Part shown: one piece after another, positions 1 to 4,814 of the stretch | Position numbering within the stretch: position 1 is the stretch's first letter | How the letters are laid out: each line of letters starts with the position of its first letter | Assembly: GCA_030610725.1 (NCBI GenBank) | Contig: JAUWRE010000090.1 | Coordinates: 1 to 5,375, forward strand | Length of the DNA stretch: 5,375 nucleotides | Direction: 5' to 3' | DNA from: Candidatus Aerophobota bacterium | GTDB lineage: Bacteria > Aerophobota > Aerophobia > Aerophobales > AE-B3A | The notes under the pieces: model-generated | Told to the model about the DNA's origin: nothing | The model's input: the letters and a program-made list of their open reading frames with translations, nothing else | Database searches by the model: none | Made by a program: the position numbers and the translations under genes

Positions 1-11
1 TTGAGGAAAAG

Positions 12-458
12 GTGAAAAAATTGTCTAAGACTATGGAAGATGAATTAGAGCAAGGTTATCAAGAAGAATTCGAGCTTTATCAATCTATGTTTAAGGTTAA
101 TCTGGAGCAGGATAGAGCCATTAAATCGGGAGATATAAAAAGGGTCTTTTCTCTTGGTAATCAGAAGCAAGAGATCGTTAGCAAAGTAGATGACATAGAA
201 AGCAGGTTATCTCCCTGGAAAAAAAAGCGCACCGAGTCAAAGTTTCCTCCCATCAATGAAGAACTATCTGCCTTGATCAAGAAAATCGGTTCTTTATTGG
301 AAAAGATACTTGTTCAGGAAAAGGAAAATGAATTTTGCCTCAAAGTATTTTTGGGGAATATTGGTCAAAATCTTGAACATATTCAAACAGGTAAAATTCT
401 ACATAATGCCTACAGCTATCGTAAAACACCAGCACGTTTTATGGACCAAAAGAGATAA
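12..458 (+). CDS. FlgN-like flagellar export chaperone (putative)
   Basis: A 148-residue, highly charged, mostly helical protein with no signal peptide or membrane segment. It is the size of FlgN chaperones, which hold the hook-filament junction proteins FlgK and FlgL in the cytoplasm before export. Residues about 10-70 read like the FlgN N-terminal coiled coil: an EEFELYQSM stretch, then a GDIKRVFSLGNQKQEIV segment, a pattern of one helix, a short turn and a second helix ending in charged residues. The C-terminus (ARFMDQKR) resembles the short R-F-(I/M)-D-K tail of many FlgN-like proteins. The start is GTG 12 with GAGG at 3-6, 5 nt upstream; the in-frame ATG at 33 is the alternative. The stop lies 12 bp before the kinase gene, so the two are probably co-transcribed. 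FliT or another flagellar coiled-coil protein cannot be excluded, because this family is poorly conserved. Confidence 0.6.
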   Translation: MKKLSKTMEDELEQGYQEEFELYQSMFKVNLEQDRAIKSGDIKRVFSLGNQKQEIVSKVDDIESRLSPWKKKRTESKFPPINEELSALIKKIGSLLEKILVQEKENEFCLKVFLGNIGQNLEHIQTGKILHNAYSYRKTPARFMDQKR

Positions 459-470
459 GAAAGGGGAAAA

Positions 471-1772
471 ATGCCTCCTCAGCTTTTAGCCAAAGAAAAG
501 ACAGATATTGACATTCTAACGGTTGCCTTTCGTGACTTTACCCAGGCTACTCAAAGTTTAAAAGCAAGTTATCAGGTGGTTAAATCTCAGGTTGCCCGGT
601 TAAACAAAGAGTTAGCCGAGGCAAATGAGAAACTAAGTCAGAAAGTTAGAGAATTAAGCGGGACACGTAATTATCTGAATAATACTCTGAATAGTATGAT
701 GAATGGCGTGATAGGTATCGATTTACAAGAAAGAATAACCATCTTTAATCAAGCGGCAGAAATCATTACCAGCTATGAAGCAGAAGAGGTTGTGGGGCTA
801 GCCTACCAGAAGATTTTCACGGACAAAAACCGGTTTTTTACTTCTCTTTTTAAAAAAACTCTGCAAGAAAGAAGGGCCCTGATAGAAGAACGAATATTTC
901 ATCGATTCAACAAAAGAGTTCCCTTAGAAATTATAACTAATCCAGTTCAGGATAGAGAAGGAAAAATAGAAGGAGTATTGGCCGTTTTCAGGGATGTATC
1001 TTTAGTGAGAAAACTTCAGGAGGAGATTCGAGATAAAGAAGGATTGGCCATGACGGGAGAAATGGCAGCCAGCGTAGCTCATGAGATAAGGAATCCTCTG
1101 AGTGGAATTGAAGGATTTGCTCTTCTCCTGAAAGATTCGCTAAGGGAAAAAAAACAAAAGGAATGGGCTGATAGCATCATAGAAGGAGCCAGGAATCTGG
1201 ATAATCTTGTAACCAATCTTCTCAATTTTGCTCGCCCTCTAAGACCTGATTTTCAGGAAATTGAACCGGCAAAAATCATAGAGGATGTTCTTCCCTTTGC
1301 TTTCCAGGAGGCTGAAAAGAAGAAGATGAGTCTTGAGGTTGTTAAACGATTTATTGCTCAAAAGGCAAAAATAAAGGGCGATGCGGACCTTCTTAAACAA
1401 GCATTTTTGAATTTCATGCTTAACTCTATTCAGGCTATGGCGGATGAGGGAAGATTAACTATCACCATAAAACAAACTAACTTTTCTTATGTCAATAAAT
1501 TTTCAAGAGAAGAGAAGGGTGGCTACTTACTAACTAAATTTCCCAGACAGGTTTTGATAGAATTTTCAGATACAGGTTGCGGTATTTCGTCTGAGGAAAA
1601 GAAAAGAATATTCCGTCCTTTCTATACCACTAAAAAGAAAGGATATGGTCTCGGAATGGCCATCACCCGGCGAATCATCCAGAGTCATGAGGGTATTATT
1701 CAGGTAGAAAGCGAAAAAGGCAAAGGAACTACTTTCAGCGTGATTTTTCCGCTGAAAGAAGCAGAGGATTGA
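471..1772 (+). CDS. fleS: FleS/FlrB-type soluble PAS sensor histidine kinase
   Basis: A 433-residue sensor kinase with no hydrophobic membrane segment, so it is cytoplasmic. Residues about 15-65 are a coiled coil with an AF-x-F ... L-x-x-SYQ-x-V-x-x-x-VA-x-LN-x-EL pattern, which I recognise from the N-terminus of the flagellar kinases FleS and FlrB. A PAS domain spans about 70-180 (NTLNSMMNGVIGID start, GVLAVFRDVS end). HisKA has phosphoacceptor H204 in HEIRNP; E205 and N208 fit the motif of kinases that also dephosphorylate their partner. The ATPase domain has an N box (N314, N318), G1 box D367-T-G-x-G371, F box F381-RPFYTT and G2 box G391-Y-G-L-G395, all intact. About 26 residues (334-359) separate the N box and G1 box, longer than usual. 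It is followed 1 bp later by its probable partner regulator. The start is ATG 471 after AAAGGGG. The signal sensed cannot be read from the sequence; in Campylobacterota the related FlgS monitors assembly of the MS ring and export gate. Confidence 0.9.
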   Translation: MPPQLLAKEKTDIDILTVAFRDFTQATQSLKASYQVVKSQVARLNKELAEANEKLSQKVRELSGTRNYLNNTLNSMMNGVIGIDLQERITIFNQAAEIITSYEAEEVVGLAYQKIFTDKNRFFTSLFKKTLQERRALIEERIFHRFNKRVPLEIITNPVQDREGKIEGVLAVFRDVSLVRKLQEEIRDKEGLAMTGEMAASVAHEIRNPLSGIEGFALLLKDSLREKKQKEWADSIIEGARNLDNLVTNLLNFARPLRPDFQEIEPAKIIEDVLPFAFQEAEKKKMSLEVVKRFIAQKAKIKGDADLLKQAFLNFMLNSIQAMADEGRLTITIKQTNFSYVNKFSREEKGGYLLTKFPRQVLIEFSDTGCGISSEEKKRIFRPFYTTKKKGYGLGMAITRRIIQSHEGIIQVESEKGKGTTFSVIFPLKEAED

Positions 1773-1773
1773 G

Positions 1774-3120
1774 ATGGCCATAGAGAAAATTTTAGTGGCA
1801 GATGATGAGCCCCTTATAAGAAGACTTTTGCAGGAGATTCTGGAAAAAGAGGGATACGAAATTAGCCTGGCCGAAGATGGAGTGGCAGCCTTAGAACAAA
1901 TCAAGAAAGAGAGTTTTGAAATGGTAATAACTGATATCCGAATGCCAGGAATGGGTGGAATAGAGCTCCTGGAGATGGTAAATCAAATCTCTCCTTGCAC
2001 TTTGGTAGTAGCCATAACCGCTCATGGGAGTATAGAAAATGCTGTAGAGGCAATGAAAAAAGGAGCCTATGACTACCTCACCAAACCCATAACTCCTCAT
2101 CAGATCAAATTAATCATCCAGAGAGCTTCTCAACATAAAAATTTACTGGAAGAGAATAAATACCTGAGAGAAGAAATAAACGAGAAATATCACTTTGAAG
2201 AGTTAATAGGGAAAAGTTCCCAGATAGAATCTATTTATAGAATGATTGCCCGGGTGGCTTCCAGCAAGAGTACTATCTTGATTCAAGGAGAAACCGGAAC
2301 AGGTAAAGAGTTGGTAGCCAGAGCCATCCACTACCGTTCCTCTTGCAGAAACAATCCCTTTATAAAGGTAAACTGCGCTGCTCTACCTTCAGACCTTCTG
2401 GAAAGTGAATTATTTGGACATGAACAAGGAGCTTTCACTGGGGCCATTAAGAAAAAAGAAGGAAGATTTGAACTAGCCAACAAAGGGACTCTTCTTTTAG
2501 ATGAAATAAGTGAGACTACTACCGCCTTCCAGGTAAAATTATTGAGAGTCTTACAAAAGGAAGGAGAATTTGAACGAGTAGGAGGAACAAAGACTATTAA
2601 AGCAGATGTGAGAGTGATTGCTACTACTAACCAGAAACTGGAAAAAAATGTTAGAGAGGGGAAATTTAGAGAAGACCTTTATTATCGTCTAAATGTAATC
2701 CCTATTTTTCTTCCTTCCTTACGAGAAAGGAAGGAAGATATACCTTTGCTAGTTCATCACTTTTTAAGGAAGTACAATCGGCAAAATGGCGCAAAAATAG
2801 AATCTATTTCCTCCCAGAGCCTTGCTTTAATGCAAGATTACAATTGGCCAGGCAATATACGAGAGTTAGAAAATATTATTGAGCGGGCAGTAGTGATGAC
2901 TGAGGGTAAAGTTATTCTTCCGGAATATTTATCTCTAAAGGTGTCTTCAGAAGAAGAAATTATTTCTCGTTCAGAAAAAATGACACTAGAAGAGATGGAA
3001 AAAAGATTGATAGAAAATACCTTACAGAAAATGGGAGGTAATCGAACAAGAACGGCAGAAATGTTAGGTGTAACTGCTCGTACTATTCGTAATAAAATAA
3101 AGAAGTATTATCTGAACTAG
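1774..3120 (+). CDS. fleR: FleR/FlrC-type sigma-54-dependent flagellar response regulator
   Basis: A 448-residue NtrC-family activator, full length. The receiver domain (about 1-120) has the acidic pocket D10-D11, phosphoacceptor D54, T82 and K104. The AAA+ domain (about 143-380) has Walker A GETGTGKE at 172-179, the sigma-54 contact loop GAFTGA at 219-224, Walker B LLLDE with D243-E244, arginine-finger region FREDLYYRLNV with R299 and R305, and WPGNIRELEN at 358-367. A Fis-type helix-turn-helix occupies about 409-446. Phosphorylation by the kinase encoded 1 bp upstream should drive assembly of a ring that remodels sigma-54 RNA polymerase. AGAGGA at 1763-1768, inside the end of the kinase gene, is the ribosome site, so the genes are probably translationally coupled. 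With GAFTGA intact it should be a genuine sigma-54 activator, unlike FlrA/FleQ-type proteins with degenerate receivers. The promoter before flgB is the nearest candidate target. NtrC-family identity is certain; the flagellar assignment comes from context and the kinase's N-terminus. Confidence 0.92.
   Translation: MAIEKILVADDEPLIRRLLQEILEKEGYEISLAEDGVAALEQIKKESFEMVITDIRMPGMGGIELLEMVNQISPCTLVVAITAHGSIENAVEAMKKGAYDYLTKPITPHQIKLIIQRASQHKNLLEENKYLREEINEKYHFEELIGKSSQIESIYRMIARVASSKSTILIQGETGTGKELVARAIHYRSSCRNNPFIKVNCAALPSDLLESELFGHEQGAFTGAIKKKEGRFELANKGTLLLDEISETTTAFQVKLLRVLQKEGEFERVGGTKTIKADVRVIATTNQKLEKNVREGKFREDLYYRLNVIPIFLPSLRERKEDIPLLVHHFLRKYNRQNGAKIESISSQSLALMQDYNWPGNIRELENIIERAVVMTEGKVILPEYLSLKVSSEEEIISRSEKMTLEEMEKRLIENTLQKMGGNRTRTAEMLGVTARTIRNKIKKYYLN
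2709..2738 (+). repeat. Perfect 12-bp inverted repeat inside the regulator gene
   Basis: TCTTCCTTCCTT at 2709-2720 is the exact reverse complement of AAGGAAGGAAGA at 2727-2738, with a 6-nt spacer, ACGAGA. In mRNA this is a strong hairpin inside the coding region. The encoded residues belong to the conserved LPSLRERKEDIP segment of the AAA+ domain, so amino-acid constraint plus codon choice (AGG AAG GAA) could produce it by chance. It has no U-tract after it and is not a terminator. Confidence 0.6.
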
Positions 3121-3130
3121 GAAATTTTTT

Positions 3131-3251
3131 CCCCTCACCTTAATCCTCTCCCCGGTGGGGAGAGGAAGTAACGAGAAATCCTCTTTCTTTCGGGGAGGAA
3201 ATGAGTGCTATCTAGCACCCTCTCTGGTGGGGAGAGGGGAGGAGTGAGGGG
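3131..3251. repeat. GC-rich palindromic intergenic element (MITE-like)
   Basis: This 121-bp element starts with CCCCTCAC (3131-3138) and ends with its exact reverse complement GTGAGGGG (3244-3251). The terminal inverted repeats extend to 23 bp (3131-3153 and 3229-3251), with 17 matches: 8 outer and 9 inner, flanking 6 unlike bases. Inside are a hairpin of CCTCTCCCC (3145-3153) with GGGGAGAGG (3157-3165) and a loop of GGT, a central near-palindrome GTGCTA-TC-TAGCAC (3205-3218), and CCCTCTC/GAGAGGG (3218-3224/3232-3238). It is far more GC-rich than its surroundings and has no coding potential that I see. It sits between the regulator stop and the flgB promoter. Such elements, presumably spread by a transposase acting in trans, occur in many genomes; that comparison is from memory. 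No T-run follows the hairpins, so terminator function is uncertain. Confidence 0.75.
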
Positions 3252-3298
3252 GGCACGAGCAACGAATTTGATTCACCATTCACTAATGACTACTTGGG

Positions 3299-3315
3299 TT
3301 GGCAAAAACTTTGCA
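3299..3315 (+). promoter_or_regulatory. Sigma-54 (-24/-12) promoter for flgB-flgC-fliE-fliF
   Basis: The sequence TTGGCAAAAACTTTGCA has GG at 3301-3302 and GC at 3313-3314, separated by exactly 10 nt, as sigma-54 RNA polymerase requires. It closely matches the consensus TTGGCAC-N5-TTGCA. The predicted transcription start is about 3326. It lies immediately downstream of a gene for a sigma-54 activator and upstream of rod genes, so activation by that regulator is likely. The activator's binding sites are not evident. The 47 bp between the palindromic element and the promoter hold only weak symmetries: GAAT-TTG-ATTC at 3264-3274 and two ATTCAC copies at 3271-3276 and 3278-3283. Confidence 0.85.
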
Positions 3316-3329
3316 TACTGAAAATTGAC

Positions 3330-3336
3330 AAAGGGA
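3330..3336 (+). promoter_or_regulatory. Ribosome binding site that decides the flgB start
   Basis: AAAGGGA lies 4-10 nt downstream of the predicted sigma-54 transcription start. It can serve GTG 3343, TTG 3346 or ATG 3349, with 6, 9 or 12 nt after its last base. The upstream in-frame TTG at 3325 precedes this site and overlaps the transcription start, so it cannot be used on this mRNA. Confidence 0.55.
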
Positions 3337-3348
3337 AAAACTGTGTTG

Positions 3349-3711
3349 ATGAGAAAAGACTCGACCTATCTATGGTTAGAGAAGGCACTTGATGCCTGTT
3401 TATTACGTCATAAGGTCATTGCTAACAACATTGCTAATGTAAGTACTCCTGGCTTTAAAAGACTTGAGGTTGTTTTTGAGGAAAAACTGAAAGCTCTTCT
3501 CAACAAAAAGCCTGTTTCCTTCTCTCAACTTAAAAAAGTAGAGCCGGAAATTATTGAGGACCAGAATTCTGCCTGGCGTGAAGATTTCAATAATGTGGAC
3601 ATAGAAAAAGAAATGGTAGAATTATCCAAAAATACTTTGCAGTATAATCTTTATATTCAGTTGCTCAATGGAAAACTGGAAAAAATCAGAAAAGCCATAG
3701 CCGGGAGGTAA
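3349..3711 (+). CDS. flgB: Flagellar proximal rod protein FlgB
   Basis: A 120-residue rod subunit, close to the usual FlgB length. FlgB assembles on FliE and the MS ring as the base of the periplasmic rod and is exported by the flagellar type III system without a cleaved signal. The N-terminal segment has LEKALDA at 10-16 followed by the rod signature ANNIANVSTPGFKR at 25-38. The C-terminal helix carries NNVDIEKEMVELSKNTLQYN (81-100) and the QLLNGKLEKIRKAI ending typical of FlgB; the two ends should pack as a coiled coil. ATG 3349 is chosen because it gives the N-terminal length common in the family (9 residues before LEKAL). GTG 3343 and TTG 3346 are also possible and fit the ribosome site slightly better. 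It is the first gene after the sigma-54 promoter. Its stop is followed by 176 bp before flgC, most of that filled by a repeat element, whereas flgB and flgC are usually almost adjacent. Confidence 0.95.
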   Translation: MRKDSTYLWLEKALDACLLRHKVIANNIANVSTPGFKRLEVVFEEKLKALLNKKPVSFSQLKKVEPEIIEDQNSAWREDFNNVDIEKEMVELSKNTLQYNLYIQLLNGKLEKIRKAIAGR

Positions 3712-3726
3712 ATACCAGTGAAGTAC

Positions 3727-3818
3727 GTCATTGCGAACGGAGTGAAGCAATCTCTATTAGGTTGTTCAGGGCAATCTGAAGATTGCTTCGTCAGCACTTC
3801 GTGCTTCCTCGCAATGAC
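3727..3818. repeat. Small palindromic repeat element, copy A, between flgB and flgC
   Basis: This 92-bp element is bounded by GTCATTGCGA (3727-3736) and its exact complement TCGCAATGAC (3809-3818). A second nested pair is GAAGCAATCT (3744-3753) and AGATTGCTTC (3780-3789). The spacers between outer and inner boxes are 7 bp on the left and 19 bp on the right. The right spacer holds a mini-hairpin, AGCAC-TTC-GTGCT (3793-3805), and a further hairpin, GCAATC-TGAA-GATTGC, lies at 3771-3786. Copy B at 4662-4763 shares both boxes. The element lies inside a transcribed operon, so it should fold in the mRNA. No clean target-site duplication is visible. Similar repeats beginning GTCATTGCGA occur in many unrelated bacteria as far as I recall; they are probably mobilised in trans. 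Confidence 0.85.
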
Positions 3819-3887
3819 AATATAGAATGTACTACGAAAACCTCAAGCGGGGTTGACTGAATATCTATCTCAGAAGGAGGAAGAAGA

Positions 3888-4304
3888 ATGGAACCAACAC
3901 AACTATTCTCCAGTATGAACATAAGCGCCTCAGGAATGAGTGCACAAAGATTACGTATGGACATAATCGCCAGCAACATTGCCAACGTTCAGACTACACG
4001 CACTTCTCAAGGAGGACCCTACCGAAAAAAAGAGGTCGTATTTGCCAGTATATTGAACAATAAGATGCAGGAAGGAGTTCGGGTGGCAGAGATATTTAGT
4101 GACCCTTCTCCTTTCAGGTTACTTTACAATCCGCAGCATCCAGATGCTAATCCGGAAGGTTATGTAGCTATGCCCAATGTAAATACAATTACCGAAATGA
4201 TAGATATGATTGCAACCACCCGTTGCTATGAAGCTAACATTACTGCTTTTAAATCAGCTCAAAATATGTTCAATAAAGCCTTAGAACTGGGAAGGAGGTA
4301 TTAA
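3888..4304 (+). CDS. flgC: Flagellar proximal rod protein FlgC
   Basis: A 138-residue rod subunit of normal FlgC length. It builds the proximal rod with FlgB and FlgF after export through the flagellar type III apparatus. The N-terminus has the typical MNISASGMSAQRLRMDIIAS stretch (10-29), running into NIANVQTTRT (30-39) and GGPYRKKEVVF (42-52). The C-terminus has GYVAMPNVNTITEMIDMIAT (91-110), TRCYEANITAFKS and a short helix ending LGRRY. The start ATG 3888 has a strong AAGGAGG (3874-3880) 7 nt upstream. That own ribosome site matters, because the repeat element separates flgC from flgB and rules out simple translational coupling. The stop overlaps the fliE start by 1 bp (TAATG). I saw no convincing promoter in the gap, so expression probably comes from the flgB sigma-54 promoter. 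Confidence 0.97.
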   Translation: MEPTQLFSSMNISASGMSAQRLRMDIIASNIANVQTTRTSQGGPYRKKEVVFASILNNKMQEGVRVAEIFSDPSPFRLLYNPQHPDANPEGYVAMPNVNTITEMIDMIATTRCYEANITAFKSAQNMFNKALELGRRY

Positions 4305-4615
4305 TGGAAAATTTGCCTATTGAGGGGTTTGCTTCTTCCCCTTTAAAAGCCATAGAGCAAAAAATAAAAGAGAGTATATCCTCAGAAGAAAAAAGTGTCT
4401 CCTTCAGTAATATCTTAGGAGACTTAGTCCAGCAGGTCAACGCCCTGGATAAGAGTACTGGTCAGTCTATTGAGAAATTGATTGCCGGGGAAGCTGATAA
4501 TATCCATCAGGTGATGATCGCTGCAGAGGAAGCCAGTCTTACCTTTAGTTTAATGATGGAGATTAGAAACAAATTGATAGAAGCCTACCAGGAAATTATG
4601 AGGATGCAGATATAG
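4304..4615 (+). CDS. fliE: Flagellar hook-basal body complex protein FliE
   Basis: A 103-residue protein of typical FliE length. FliE is a small adaptor exported early that joins the MS ring (FliF) to the proximal rod (FlgB). After a variable N-terminus, residues 34-103 carry the family signature: FSNILGDLVQQVNALDKST, then SIEKLIAGEADNIHQVMIAA, then EEASLTFSLMMEIRNKLIEA and the YQEIMRMQI ending. AAGGAGG at 4292-4298, inside the end of flgC, is 5 nt before the ATG, and the start overlaps the flgC stop by 1 bp, so translation is coupled to flgC. It is separated from fliF by 199 bp containing a hairpin and repeat copy B. Confidence 0.97.
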   Translation: MENLPIEGFASSPLKAIEQKIKESISSEEKSVSFSNILGDLVQQVNALDKSTGQSIEKLIAGEADNIHQVMIAAEEASLTFSLMMEIRNKLIEAYQEIMRMQI

Positions 4616-4642
4616 GAATAGATAGAAATATCGTATCTATTC
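4616..4642 (+). repeat. Hairpin directly after the fliE stop codon
   Basis: GAATAGATA (4616-4624) is perfectly complementary to TATCTATTC (4634-4642) around a 9-nt loop. It begins on the base after the fliE TAG. The stem is AT-rich and the following sequence (AGCCATAGTACATTTATT) is not a clear U-tract, so it is not a convincing terminator. It may be an mRNA 3'-end or processing structure, or chance. Confidence 0.5.
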
Positions 4643-4661
4643 AGCCATAGTACATTTATTT

Positions 4662-4763
4662 GTCATTGCGAGGAACGACAGCGACGAAGCAATCTCGGTT
4701 ATGTTGCTCGGAATAAACTCCACAACCCCTAGATTGCCACGCTCCTTCGGAGCTCGCAATGAC
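4662..4763. repeat. Small palindromic repeat element, copy B, between fliE and fliF
   Basis: This 102-bp element has the same outer boxes as copy A: GTCATTGCGA (4662-4671) and TCGCAATGAC (4754-4763). The inner boxes are GAAGCAATCT (4686-4695) and AGATTGCCAC (4731-4740), the right one degenerate at its outer three bases. The spacers are 14 bp on the left and 13 bp on the right, and the right spacer is a perfect mini-hairpin, GCTCC-TTC-GGAGC (4741-4753). Its left arm matches the right arm of copy A in reverse complement (the outer box plus GGAA, then GACGAAGCAATCT), so the two copies appear to be in opposite orientations. It accounts for about half of the unusually long fliE-fliF gap. Confidence 0.85.
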
Positions 4764-4814
4764 GTGTTTCACTGAGTATTTACGAAATATCCAAATATAC
4801 CTAGCGGGGAAGAG

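Noticed and set aside
1566..1904. Minus-strand open frame of 112 codons over the kinase end and regulator start
   Set aside because: It is antisense to two well-supported genes, has low-complexity Ser/Phe-rich content and no family resemblance; a shadow frame.
1891..2100. Minus-strand open frame of 69 codons inside the regulator receiver region
   Set aside because: It is antisense to a conserved domain and has no recognisable motif.
3121..3165. Rho-independent terminator after the regulator gene
   Set aside because: The T-run (3125-3130) precedes the hairpin rather than following it on the + strand, and the minus-strand reading gives A's after the stem.
3121..3324. Small RNA or tRNA gene in the intergenic region
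   Set aside because: No cloverleaf or own promoter is seen; the structure is explained by the palindromic element.
3325..3348. TTG 3325 as the flgB start
   Set aside because: It lies at or before the predicted sigma-54 transcription start and has no ribosome site upstream.
3853..3880. Sigma-70 promoter before flgC (TTGACT at 3853-3858)
   Set aside because: No acceptable -10 hexamer lies about 17 bp downstream; that position falls in the AAGGAGG ribosome site.
3791..3985. Minus-strand open frame of 64 codons over repeat copy A and the flgC start
   Set aside because: It is antisense to flgC and partly made of repeat sequence.
3727..4763. CRISPR array from the repeated GTCATTGCGA and GAAGCAATCT words
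   Set aside because: The repeats are inverted pairs in two separate elements about 840 bp apart, not regularly spaced direct repeats.
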